64,000 nucleotides of DNA, taken from assembly GCA_017942005.1 (NCBI GenBank), contig JAGAVJ010000049.1, forward strand, positions 62,001-126,000. Reading direction: 5' to 3'. This DNA is from Clostridia bacterium (lineage in GTDB: Bacteria; Bacillota; Clostridia; Oscillospirales; CAG-272). Each line of letters opens with the position of its first letter. The first letter of the stretch is position 1. The position numbers were made by a program, and so were the translations under genes. The notes under the pieces were generated by a model. It did no database searches. It was not told the origin of the DNA and worked only from the letters and a program-made list of their open reading frames with translations. Positions 40,474-48,948 of the stretch are shown here, in pieces.

Positions 40474-41109
40474 ATGAAAACAACACGTATCAGAACCGCC
40501 GCACCCCATGCAGAACCTTGCACATACGCCTATCCCTGTTATTCCAAAGCAGTGTCCTGTCTGCTCATCCTTGTTCTCCTCTGCGGTATTCTTTCCTCCG
40601 CTGTCGGATGCAGCAGCAATCAAACAGATACCGGCGTCAGCATTCCCGCCGACATGAAAGCCGTTGCAAGCGAAGCTGCCGACTACGATCTCGTTGTCCC
40701 GACAAGCTGGCTTGTGGAAACGACCGTCGGCATGACAAGCGTCTATGTGGAGGACCGCGTCCGTTCCAACGTCTCTGTCTGTGCAAATGAAATCCGTGGT
40801 GAAATTTCTTCCATAGAAGCATATTGGGATATGTTTACAGAACAGTTTACCGCCTCCTTTGCAGATTTTACAATGCTGGATACAGAACCCGTCAATGTCA
40901 CCGTCGGTTCTGCCTATGAAGACAATGCGACAGACGGCTATAAGTACCGCTATACCGCAACAGTCGGCGACGTGAAGTACCAGTGGATGCAGGTACTGTT
41001 CATCCGCAACGCCACACTGTATATCCTGACTTATACATCGACAGCCGACGTCTATGAAGATCATTTAGAGGATGTCAACGACATCATCGCCTATTTCTCC
41101 TTCCGATAA
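40474..41109 (+). CDS. Lipoprotein of unknown function (PsbP-like fold possible)
   Basis: A 211-residue predicted lipoprotein. The signal segment VSCLLILVLLCGILSSAVGC ends in the lipobox SAVGC (Cys near 47). The mature part (YDLVVPTSWLVETTVGMTSVY, SNVSVCANEI, ATLYILTYTSTADVYEDHL) resembles small PsbP/DUF1795-type domains in layout, but I cannot assign it firmly. ATG 40474 lies eight bases after AGAAAGAG; ATG 40453 is in frame but has no RBS. It is followed 33 bp later by the cysteine desulfurase. Confidence 0.75.
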   Translation: MKTTRIRTAAPHAEPCTYAYPCYSKAVSCLLILVLLCGILSSAVGCSSNQTDTGVSIPADMKAVASEAADYDLVVPTSWLVETTVGMTSVYVEDRVRSNVSVCANEIRGEISSIEAYWDMFTEQFTASFADFTMLDTEPVNVTVGSAYEDNATDGYKYRYTATVGDVKYQWMQVLFIRNATLYILTYTSTADVYEDHLEDVNDIIAYFSFR

Positions 41110-41142
41110 ACGCTGCCCTTACTGCGACAGATCACGACAGAT

Positions 41143-42339
41143 ATGATGATTTACTTTGACAACAGCGCTACTACAAAGCCTTCTACAGCATGCATTGACG
41201 CTATGACCCAGGTACTTACCACAGAATGGGGCAACCCTTCCTCCCGCCATGCAATGGGTCTCTCTGCACATACCGTATTAAAAACGGCACGGGATCAACT
41301 CTTTTCTGCACTCGGTGTGCGGGCTGCGGAACGATCACAGGAAAACCTGATTTTTACCGCATCGGGTACGGAGGCGGACAACCTTGCCATCCTCGGTGCG
41401 GCACATGCCAAAAAGGCGCTTGCAGGCAAAAAGCTTATTACCTCCAACGCGGAACACCCTGCGGTGCTGCGTCCGTTTGCAGCGCTTGAGACAGAAGGAT
41501 TTCGCACAGCCTATATTTCTACCAAAAACGGCATCTTCGATATGGAACAGTTTCGGCGTGAGATGACGCCGGATACCTTTCTTGTCTCCGTCATGCTCGT
41601 CAACAACGAAACGGGCGCGGTCAACGATATCCGCGCCATCTCCGATTATGCAAAACAGATCAATCCAGAATGCATCATACATACCGATGCAGTGCAGGGC
41701 TTTTTGAAGCGCCCCTTTTCGCCGCAGACACTCGGTGCAGACCTCGTCACCGTATCCGCCCACAAGATACACGGTCCAAAGGGCGTCGGCGCGCTGTATA
41801 TTGCGCCGCATCTCATCAAGCGCAAAGCGCTTTCTCCGGTCATTTTCGGCGGCGGACAGGAATTCGGGTTCCGCTCCGGTACGGAAAATCTGCCGGGAAT
41901 CGCAGGCTTCGGCGCAGCAGTGGTGGAAGGACAAGCCTCTCTTTCTGCCGATATCGCACATATGACCGCCCTGCGCACCTATCTGGAGGATGCCATCACG
42001 CATGCGGGGAGAGATGACGTGCTTTCCTCTGTAACAATCAACCGTCCGCTGTCCGATGAACGCGCCCCGCACATTCTCAGCATCCGGCTTCCGAAAATCA
42101 AAAGCGAAACCATGCTCAATTATCTGTCAGGCAAAGGCATTGCCGTATCAAGCGGCTCCGCATGTGCTGCCCAAAGCGGACGCATTTCCAATGCGCTTCT
42201 GTGTTTCGGGCTGTCTGATTCCGACGCAGATACTACCATCCGCATCAGCCTGTCCTCCGACAATACAGAAAAGGAAGCCGATAGCTTCCTTGACGCGCTG
42301 CGCTGCGGTATCCGGATGCTTGCAAGAATGAAACGCTGA
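41143..42339 (+). CDS. Cysteine desulfurase (NifS/IscS family)
   Basis: A 398-residue PLP enzyme that takes sulfur from cysteine for Fe-S clusters or thiolated tRNA. It starts MIYFDNSATTKPS, has the PLP lysine in SAHKIHGPKGVGALYI (near residue 207) and the catalytic cysteine in AVSSGSACAAQSG (near residue 340). No iscU, thiI or mnmA is adjacent. There is no clear SD before the ATGATG start, unlike its neighbours, so translation may depend on the lipoprotein gene upstream. Confidence 0.92.
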   Translation: MMIYFDNSATTKPSTACIDAMTQVLTTEWGNPSSRHAMGLSAHTVLKTARDQLFSALGVRAAERSQENLIFTASGTEADNLAILGAAHAKKALAGKKLITSNAEHPAVLRPFAALETEGFRTAYISTKNGIFDMEQFRREMTPDTFLVSVMLVNNETGAVNDIRAISDYAKQINPECIIHTDAVQGFLKRPFSPQTLGADLVTVSAHKIHGPKGVGALYIAPHLIKRKALSPVIFGGGQEFGFRSGTENLPGIAGFGAAVVEGQASLSADIAHMTALRTYLEDAITHAGRDDVLSSVTINRPLSDERAPHILSIRLPKIKSETMLNYLSGKGIAVSSGSACAAQSGRISNALLCFGLSDSDADTTIRISLSSDNTEKEADSFLDALRCGIRMLARMKR

Positions 42340-42356
42340 ACAATTTTGCGTCGATA

Positions 42357-42540
42357 AAGAAACGTGAGTTCGATGAATTTCATGGGGAAAACTTTTTTAA
42401 AAAAAGATTTTCCCCAAACCCCATTCAAAAAACTTTAAACTGGGTAAACGGACAAAAATTGTGTTTTTTTGTTCATGAAAAGTTTTTGCGGTGGAGTTTG
42501 AGGAGGTGCTTTTTTCAAAAAGCACCTCCTCATCGAACTC
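42357..42540. repeat. Dispersed palindromic repeat, copy 9 (long form)
   Basis: CGTGAGTTCGATGAATTTCA is followed by the hairpin TGGGGAAAAC...TTTTCCCCA (42379-42416), a variable middle, AAAAGTTTTTGCGGTGGAG and the hairpin TGAGGAGGTGC / GCACCTCCTCA (42499-42532), then TCGAACTCACATG. The ends GTGAGTTCGATGA and TCGAACTCAC are inverted copies. Confidence 0.8.
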
Positions 42541-42561
42541 ACATGAAAGAAAGGCATGTTT

Positions 42562-43254
42562 ATGTATCAATATGAGCTGCATGTTCATACCGCAGAAAAT
42601 GATCTCGCTGCACATGTTCCCGCAGCAGAAATCGTCCGCATGTACAAGGATGCCGGCTACGACGGCATTGTCATCACCGATCATTATTTTCCGCTTTTCT
42701 TCAACTGGTTTCATGCGGAGCTTGACGGTGCCGCTCACTCGCAGATCATCGACCGTTGGCTGCGCGGATACCGTGCCGCAAAAGAAGAAGGTGATAAAAT
42801 CGGCTTCACCGTTCTGCCCGGAGCTGAGGTACGGTTTGGGGATTCCATCAACGACTATCTTATATACGGCATTGACGAAACGTTCTTTTACAACACCCCG
42901 CTTTTGTGCTTTCTGCAGGGCGGACTGCATGAACTGCTGCCGCTTCTTCCAAAAGAAGCATGTGTCGTCTGGGCACATCCGTTTCGAGACGGTATGACCG
43001 TTATAGACCCCACGCCGCTGTTCGGCATTGAGGGGCAAAACGGCGGAACCGATGCATACCGCAACCAAATGGCACAACAGTTTGCCGCGCATTACGGCAA
43101 ACCCATCACCTCCGGATCAGACTTTCACCATCCCACAGCTCTTGCAAGGGGCGGTATCCGAACAGAAACCCCGATTCGGACACCGAAAGACCTGACAGAC
43201 ATTTTGCGAAGCGGCGCCTATTCGCTGATTTTTCCAGATGAAACATCCAAATGA
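42562..43254 (+). CDS. PHP-domain metal-dependent phosphoesterase
   Basis: A 230-residue PHP-fold protein. Metal ligands are visible as YELHVHTAEND (residues 3-13), GIVITDHYF, VLPGAEVRFG, VWAHPFRDG and SGSDFHHPT near the C-terminus. Substrates of stand-alone PHP proteins range from histidinol phosphate to oligonucleotides; this one is unassigned. ATG 42562 is seven bases from AAGG; ATG 42556 is too close. It sits right after a dispersed repeat. Confidence 0.87.
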   Translation: MYQYELHVHTAENDLAAHVPAAEIVRMYKDAGYDGIVITDHYFPLFFNWFHAELDGAAHSQIIDRWLRGYRAAKEEGDKIGFTVLPGAEVRFGDSINDYLIYGIDETFFYNTPLLCFLQGGLHELLPLLPKEACVVWAHPFRDGMTVIDPTPLFGIEGQNGGTDAYRNQMAQQFAAHYGKPITSGSDFHHPTALARGGIRTETPIRTPKDLTDILRSGAYSLIFPDETSK

Positions 43255-43262
43255 TAAAAACA

Positions 43263-43301
43263 AGACCGTTTCAAGCGCCGAAGCTGCCGTGAAAACGGTC
43301 T
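43263..43301 (+). terminator. Terminator of the PHP gene
   Basis: AGACCGTTTCA pairs with TGAAAACGGTCT; only a weak T tail follows. Confidence 0.6.
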
Positions 43302-43316
43302 AATTTAGTGTAAGCA

Positions 43317-43570
43317 CAATCGGGCTGTCGCATTTACATGCTCCATCCTATAAAATTCGCCTTTTCGCTTTTTGGAAGCGAAAAGGCGAATTCGGATCAC
43401 TTCGTGATCCCGGGCTGCTGCAAGTTTTCAACTTGCAACAGCCCCAAACTCCACCGCAAAAACTTTTTAACGAACAAAGAAATACACGAATTTTTGTTTG
43501 TTTACCCCGTTTGAATTTTTTTGAAAGGAGCTTGGGGAAAAGCTTTTTTGTAAAAAAGTTTTCCCCAAAC
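43317..43570. repeat. Dispersed palindromic repeat, copy 10 (long form)
   Basis: Module A (GGGCTGTCGCAT, CCTATAAAATTCGCC, the GCGAAAAGGCGAATT hairpin, GGATCACTTCGTGATCC) is nearly identical to 14611-14694. It continues with GCAAGTTTTCAACTTGC and ends in the GGGGAAAAGC...GTTTTCCCC hairpin (43532-43568). No gene is seen in 43255-43582. Confidence 0.8.
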
Positions 43571-43582
43571 GCAACTCCCTCG

Positions 43583-45520
43583 TTATTCCTCTGCTGCCGC
43601 CTGATAGCGGTCACGGAGTACCAGATTATGTTCTAAGAGATACATGCACAACGCAATCTCCTTTTGTGCCTTTTCGGATATCTCCGTATACTGCGACGCG
43701 TCTATCTCCTCCCAGGTGTCCATGGCATTGGCTTTGGCGTTTGGCGCAATGCCGGTAAAAGGATACTGAAAGAGTACCTCGTCTGAGATAAACGACCCGC
43801 GCGCAAGGTGTGTCTGCTCGTATACAATCCCGTCGGAATCTCCAAGAAGATTTTGTCCGAACATGATTCCCTTTGTGTTTTCGAGTCCCAAAAGCGAGAG
43901 CAGCGTCGGCATAACGTCGATATGACCGCCGGTTTTTGAAATGGTTTCCGTCACGCCGCTGCCCGGAATATGCATGATCAGCGGCACGTTGAAGTGATCG
44001 GCATACGTATATTCATGTCCCAAAAACTGCGTTAAAAATGCCTTGCATTCCCATTTGTACACAGGCAGACCGAAGTGGTCGCCGTATATGGTGATGATGG
44101 AATTGTCATAAAGTCCCGCCTCCTTCAAGGCGTCAATGAACATTCCAAATGCGGTATCGACATAATGAATCGACTGCAAATAGTTTCCGTACAGGGTACC
44201 CTCATCCTCCGGCGCCAATGTCAGCGTGTAAAACCGTTCATCAAGCTCAAACGCATAGTGCGAGGACAGGGTAATCAAAAATGCATAGAACGGGTCATCC
44301 CCATAAATCTCTTTTTGTTTTTCCATATAGTCTACCGCACGCACAAAGAATTCTCCGTCCGAGACACCCATTCCCGCCACTTCATCCGGTTCCAGATAGT
44401 AGTCGCTGCCGGAAAGATATTCGTCATACCCCTGTCCGGGATAGGCGATATCGCGGTACCAGAAGTTCCGGAGATAGCCGTGAAACGCGGCTGCATAGGC
44501 ATAACCGTTTTCCTTTAAAGGCGTTGCCATGGAATAGTAATCATTATCGGGGTATTTTGCATATGCCGCCTCCGTGTCCGGCGCATACAGAGAATTGTTG
44601 ACTGCAAATTCCGCGTCTGCGGTATTGCCGCCGCCGATCTGATAATAATAATGGTCAAAATAAAGGGTATCCCCTGCAATCATCGCATTGAGGTTCGGCG
44701 TAATTTCCTGTCCGTTGTAATATGCACCAATGACAAAATTCTGCAAAGCTTCCACCTGCACGGTGATCACATTGCGCCCCTTTGCAATTCCTTCATAATA
44801 TGCAGGATTCTCTGTTTCCCCTTCCCCTTCTGTCAGCTGTGCCAGCGTTGGTATAGCCTCCTGCTTTGGAACAATCGCGCTGCATGCATCCAACACATGA
44901 TACGTCATCAGTTCGCTTTTAAAATATGACGGGATAAAAGGGGTACAGACACAATATCCAATACATAAAACGGCAGAAACGGTAAAAGCGGCGCCAAAAA
45001 AGCACGTGGCAGAACTTTTTTGTATATATGCCGCTTTTTTTTCTGCATCCGGATTTTCCGTACGGTCAATATCAGAAATACCATTATGCAGTTTTTTCCG
45101 GAAGAAAATAAAATAGACCATCCACAAAGGGACATCAATGGCATACAAAAGGCGTGTCCATGTGACGTTTTCAAAAATGGCTTCTTTGACGTCTCCAAGC
45201 TGCCATGTATATTGCAGCATCACAACAGACGGCAGCTTACCCGTATAGCCGCAGTACACAGCGTCCACAAGCATCAAAACAGATATCACACCGTACAATA
45301 CCATAAAAGGCGGAACCGAATCGCGCCGCAGGACAATGCGTACAAACAAACAGAAGGCGCAAAGCAGCACAAGGGAAAACGCCGTCATCGGCAGAACAAA
45401 GCTGCCCAGATGCAGCATACCCGAATTCAGCGCCCAGAATTTTGCCCCCAAAAGACAAAATGGCAGCAGTGTTTCCAGACAAAACAGAAGATATTTTTGT
45501 TGTTTTTGCGAAACTTGCAT
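43583..45520 (-). CDS. LTA synthase family membrane sulfatase
   Basis: A 645-residue protein with about five N-terminal membrane helices and an extracellular sulfatase-fold domain, as in lipoteichoic acid synthases and phosphoglycerol transferases. The nucleophile region reads YQIGGGNTADAEFAVNNS, where Thr is the expected nucleophile. Other site residues are in TIYGDHFGLP and KTGGHIDVMPTLLSLLG. It likely adds glycerol-phosphate units to wall or membrane glycans. ATG 45520 is set by GAAAGGAATCC; the frame to 45562 overlaps this RBS. It lies downstream of galE. Confidence 0.9.
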   Translation of the reverse strand: MQVSQKQQKYLLFCLETLLPFCLLGAKFWALNSGMLHLGSFVLPMTAFSLVLLCAFCLFVRIVLRRDSVPPFMVLYGVISVLMLVDAVYCGYTGKLPSVVMLQYTWQLGDVKEAIFENVTWTRLLYAIDVPLWMVYFIFFRKKLHNGISDIDRTENPDAEKKAAYIQKSSATCFFGAAFTVSAVLCIGYCVCTPFIPSYFKSELMTYHVLDACSAIVPKQEAIPTLAQLTEGEGETENPAYYEGIAKGRNVITVQVEALQNFVIGAYYNGQEITPNLNAMIAGDTLYFDHYYYQIGGGNTADAEFAVNNSLYAPDTEAAYAKYPDNDYYSMATPLKENGYAYAAAFHGYLRNFWYRDIAYPGQGYDEYLSGSDYYLEPDEVAGMGVSDGEFFVRAVDYMEKQKEIYGDDPFYAFLITLSSHYAFELDERFYTLTLAPEDEGTLYGNYLQSIHYVDTAFGMFIDALKEAGLYDNSIITIYGDHFGLPVYKWECKAFLTQFLGHEYTYADHFNVPLIMHIPGSGVTETISKTGGHIDVMPTLLSLLGLENTKGIMFGQNLLGDSDGIVYEQTHLARGSFISDEVLFQYPFTGIAPNAKANAMDTWEEIDASQYTEISEKAQKEIALCMYLLEHNLVLRDRYQAAAEE

Positions 45521-45588
45521 AGGATTCCTTTCAACACAAAGGGACAACCGGATTCCGGTCATCCCCTCTCATTGTACATCTATCAAAA

Positions 45589-46587
45589 TTATTCGTGTTT
45601 CACAGCGAAGTTCCATGCGTCCCGGCACATCTGATCAACACCCAGCTTTGCTTCCCAGCCAAGCACTTCCTTTGCCTTGGTCGGGTCTGCATAGCAGGCA
45701 GCGATATCCCCTGCGCGTCTGGGCGTATAGGTGATTTCCAATTTTTTGCCGGATGCCTTCTCCAGTGCATGGATCAAGTCCAGAACAGAATAGCCTGTAC
45801 CGGTACCCAAATTAAACGCATCGCATTCCTTGTGGCTGCGGACCCAGTTGATGGCTGCGAGATGTCCCTGCGCCAGGTCAACGACATGGATATAGTCGCG
45901 CACGCCGGTGCCGTCCTTTGTCGGATAGTCATTTCCGTAGACAGTCATGGCGGGCATCTTGCCGGTTGCAACCTTGATCAGTCTGGGCATCAGATTGTTG
46001 GGAATGCCGTTGGGATCTTCGCCGATCAGACCGCTTTCATGTGCGCCGGTCGGGTTGAAGTAGCGCAGCAGCGCAATCGACCATTCCTTGTCGGAGACAT
46101 AGATATCACGCAGAATCTGCTCAATCATCAGCTTTGTTGAGCCATACGGGTTGGTTGTGGACAACGGGAAGTCTTCCTGAATCGGCAGGGACTTCGGAGA
46201 ACCGTAAACCGTTGCGGAGGAGGAGAAGACAATCTTCTTGCATCCGTATTTCCGCATGGTCTGGGTCAAAATCAGCGTACCTGCGATGTTGTTGTAATAG
46301 TACTCCATCGGCTTTTCCACGCTTTCACCGACCGCCTTGAGTCCTGCAAAGTGAATGACTTCGTCGATTTTGTTCTCGGAGAAAATCTTCTCCATTGCAT
46401 CACGATCCAGCATATCGGCTTCATAAAACGGGAAATCCTTGCCTGTGATTTTCTTTACGTTTTCGACTGCTGCCATTTTGGAGTTGACAAAATTATCAAA
46501 TACCACAATCTCCTCACCGGCATTCAAAAGCTCCACGCAGGTATGTGTGCCGATAAAGCCTGCGCCGCCTGTAATCAGAACTGCCAT
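45589..46587 (-). CDS. galE: UDP-glucose 4-epimerase
   Basis: A 332-residue extended SDR enzyme that interconverts UDP-glucose and UDP-galactose. The NAD fold AVLITGGAGFIGTHTCVELL (residues 2-21), the SSSATVYG motif and the YGSTKLMIEQIL stretch with the catalytic Tyr/Lys pair are all present. AAAAGGAGAG precedes the start. It is upstream of the LTA-synthase-like gene with 68 bp between, so a shared role in wall glycan supply is plausible. Confidence 0.96.
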   Translation of the reverse strand: MAVLITGGAGFIGTHTCVELLNAGEEIVVFDNFVNSKMAAVENVKKITGKDFPFYEADMLDRDAMEKIFSENKIDEVIHFAGLKAVGESVEKPMEYYYNNIAGTLILTQTMRKYGCKKIVFSSSATVYGSPKSLPIQEDFPLSTTNPYGSTKLMIEQILRDIYVSDKEWSIALLRYFNPTGAHESGLIGEDPNGIPNNLMPRLIKVATGKMPAMTVYGNDYPTKDGTGVRDYIHVVDLAQGHLAAINWVRSHKECDAFNLGTGTGYSVLDLIHALEKASGKKLEITYTPRRAGDIAACYADPTKAKEVLGWEAKLGVDQMCRDAWNFAVKHE

Positions 46588-46696
46588 TGTTATTCTCTCC
46601 TTTTGTATATTAGATCACTGTTCCTCCCAAAATGCGACATTCTATGAATGTACATATCCGAAGAAATCAGCTTTAAAGTTTCCATATGTATTATAT

Positions 46697-46725
46697 AGTA
46701 TAGCATAGATTTATGAATAATGCAA
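46697..46725 (-). promoter_or_regulatory. Sigma-A promoter of galE
   Basis: TTGCAT (46720-46725) and TATACT (46697-46702), 17-bp spacer. Confidence 0.75.
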
Positions 46726-46746
46726 GACTATTTTCTGATATCCGTT

Positions 46747-47358
46747 TTAAATTCGCGCGTCATCGGGATTCGGATATGACAAAGCCGTACCGTTTGTTCT
46801 ATGGCAGCAGAAACATTCATCGGTGTGGGCATTGATAATGCCAATGCCCTGCAAATAGGAATACACCATCGTTGTACCAACAAACGACATCCCACGCCGC
46901 CGCAAATCTTCGGATATCTGGTCAGACAACGGACTGCTTGTATACACAGCGCAGCTTTCGTATAAGACCTCTCCGTCTGTAAAATGCCAGAGATACCGGT
47001 CAAAGCTGCCCCATTCTCTTTGAATGGCTTGTATCAGAATGCTGTTTTTGATGCTCGCCTCAATTTTCCGGCGATTGCGCACAATACCGGCATTCTGCAT
47101 CAGGGATTCTACCTTTTCCGCATCGTAGGAAGCCACCCGGTCAATCGCAAAACCGTCATACGCCGCCCGAAAGGCTTCCCGCTTGTTCAGGATACATTCC
47201 CAGGACAGCCCCGCCTGAAACATGTCCAAAAGAAACGCCTCATACAGCCGCCGCTCGTCATGGCACGGCTTTCCCCATTCCTCATCGTGATACCGGATAT
47301 ATAAAGGGTTCTTCATATTGACCCAAAAACAGCGTTTCAGCTCTGTATTTTGTTCCAT
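46747..47358 (-). CDS. tag: DNA-3-methyladenine glycosylase I
   Basis: A 203-residue base-excision enzyme. CFWVNMKNPLYIRYHDEEWG (residues 10-29) supplies the first cysteine and histidine of the zinc site, and HTDECFCC near residue 178 the others. LLDMFQAGLSWECILNKRE and MSFVGTTMVYSYLQGIG are signature segments. AGAAAGGAAC precedes ATG 47358. The gap upstream (47359-47695) holds a dispersed repeat fragment and the promoter of the next gene. Confidence 0.95.
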   Translation of the reverse strand: MEQNTELKRCFWVNMKNPLYIRYHDEEWGKPCHDERRLYEAFLLDMFQAGLSWECILNKREAFRAAYDGFAIDRVASYDAEKVESLMQNAGIVRNRRKIEASIKNSILIQAIQREWGSFDRYLWHFTDGEVLYESCAVYTSSPLSDQISEDLRRRGMSFVGTTMVYSYLQGIGIINAHTDECFCCHRTNGTALSYPNPDDARI

Positions 47359-47422
47359 TTATGTTCCTTTCTCCTGATTTGATTGTTGCGTATAGCAACA
47401 GTATTTCTGTAAGTAGATACAA

Positions 47423-47480
47423 TTGAGGGAAACTTTTGAAAAAGTTTCCCTCAAACTCCCTTTAAAACTTTTTCTGACAG
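47423..47480. repeat. Dispersed palindromic repeat, copy 11 (short form)
   Basis: TTGAGGGAAACTTTT / AAAAGTTTCCCTCAA (47423-47454), then ACTCCCTTTAAAACTTTTTC. Confidence 0.7.
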
Positions 47481-47549
47481 AATGGGAGATTGCATATCTT
47501 TGGCAAAAAAATAAACACTGTTTTCCTTGACATTCCAACTTCCACCGTG

Positions 47550-47578
47550 TTGACAACCTTATCCTTCTATGCTATAAT
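47550..47578 (+). promoter_or_regulatory. Consensus sigma-A promoter of the dehydrogenase gene
   Basis: TTGACA (47550-47555), a 17-bp spacer and TATAAT (47573-47578). Confidence 0.85.
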
Positions 47579-47656
47579 AAATTTAAAACGCCGTTTCTGT
47601 TTTTTCGGCATAAAAAGTATAACATACAACGTTCTGTTTTGCAAGACTTTTTCACA

Positions 47657-47695
47657 AGAAAGGAAGCTTTTATTTTTGTAAAAGCCAATGGTAAT
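47657..47695 (+). promoter_or_regulatory. SD-hairpin-start element of the dehydrogenase gene
   Basis: AGAAAGGA (47657-47664), a perfect stem GCTTTTA / TAAAAGC (47666-47685), the linker CAATGGTAAT and ATG 47696. An upstream ATG at 47688 opens MVIC then TAA, overlapping the true start. The folded distance is 11 nt. Confidence 0.65.
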
Positions 47696-48736
47696 ATGTT
47701 AAATCTGCTTCTAACAGTTCCCGCCGGTGCCATGCGGGATCAATATTTCCCAGTTCCACTTTTGACGCGGCTTGCCGCGCTTGGCAATTTGACCATCAAT
47801 CCACACACCCGCCAATATACAAGAGAGGAACTGTGTGCACTGCTCCCAGAAACGGATATCGTTCTTACACATTGGGGTTCCGGCAAATACGATGCGGAGC
47901 TGTTGTCCCACGCACCGCGTTTAAAGCTGCTTGCACACTGTGCCGGAACCGTTGCCCATATTGTCTGTGAAGAATTTTTTCAGCGCGGTATTCCGGTACT
48001 GTCCGCAAATTCCGTTATGGCACGGTATGTTGCCGAAGGCGCATTATGCTATATCCTCTCAGGACTGCGCTCTGTCAATGCCTATGACCGCAACATGCGC
48101 TGCGGCGGTTGGCGCGGCGTCGGCGGAGACGGTGTATGTCCTGCGGTGCATTCATTAATCGGCGCTGCGGTCGGCATGATCGGACTTGGCAGTGTCGGAC
48201 GGAACCTGCTTTCCATGCTGCGTCCATTTTCCGTGCGGGTCAAGGTCTGCGATCCGTATCTTTTAGAGGGTGCACTGGACGCGTGGGACTTTGCCGAAAG
48301 CGCTTCCTTTTCCGATGCCATGTCCTGCGATGTGGTCACAATACATGCATCGCAAACACCAGAAACATATCATATGATCAACGCGGCAGCGCTTGCCCTG
48401 ATGCCGGATGACGCCTTGCTTGTCAACACCGCACGCGGCGCAATTGTCGATTTGGACGCTTTGATTGCAGAAGCACAAAGCGGCAGAATTCGTGCTGTTT
48501 TGGACGTATACGAAACAGAGAGTGTCCCGCAGAAGGCGGAATTGCTCCAGCTGACCAAAAATGTCACACTTCAACCGCATCTTGCCGGAATGCCGTCCGG
48601 CGCATCCATGACAGAAGAAATCCTCTGCGACATCGAACGGTTTCTGCGCGGGGAAGCGCCGCAGCTATGTGTCAGCCATACCCAATTTCTGCACATGACA
48701 CAGGAATTTCTGCTCGACACAATTCCTAAAAAATAA
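47696..48736 (+). CDS. D-isomer specific 2-hydroxyacid dehydrogenase
   Basis: A 346-residue NAD-dependent dehydrogenase of the phosphoglycerate dehydrogenase type. The NAD fold AVGMIGLGSVGRNLLSML (near residues 160-177), the arginine in VNTARGAIVDLDAL, the glutamate in LDVYETESVP and the histidine in QPHLAGMPSG form the catalytic set. The substrate is undefined; no serine pathway genes are near. MLNLLLTVPAG is taken as the start because the upstream in-frame extension runs through the hairpin element. Confidence 0.9.
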   Translation: MLNLLLTVPAGAMRDQYFPVPLLTRLAALGNLTINPHTRQYTREELCALLPETDIVLTHWGSGKYDAELLSHAPRLKLLAHCAGTVAHIVCEEFFQRGIPVLSANSVMARYVAEGALCYILSGLRSVNAYDRNMRCGGWRGVGGDGVCPAVHSLIGAAVGMIGLGSVGRNLLSMLRPFSVRVKVCDPYLLEGALDAWDFAESASFSDAMSCDVVTIHASQTPETYHMINAAALALMPDDALLVNTARGAIVDLDALIAEAQSGRIRAVLDVYETESVPQKAELLQLTKNVTLQPHLAGMPSGASMTEEILCDIERFLRGEAPQLCVSHTQFLHMTQEFLLDTIPKK

Positions 48737-48861
48737 TAAAATCATACGAATTTTCTGTCTGTTTTCCGCTTTTCTGTAAAATCACATTCACGCACGAAAG
48801 ACTGCTGCTTGGGAATATTTTCATATAATAGAATTTATTTTCAAAATTTGCATATTTTCTC

Positions 48862-48890
48862 TTGCATTTTTCGCAGAAATCATATATAAT
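48862..48890 (+). promoter_or_regulatory. Sigma-A promoter of solute-binding lipoprotein 3
   Basis: TTGCAT (48862-48867), a 17-bp spacer and TATAAT (48885-48890). Confidence 0.75.
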
Positions 48891-48948
48891 AATGAGTGGT
48901 AGAAATACTGTTCTGTCAAACAAGAATAGAGAAAGAGGTGTAAACGAT

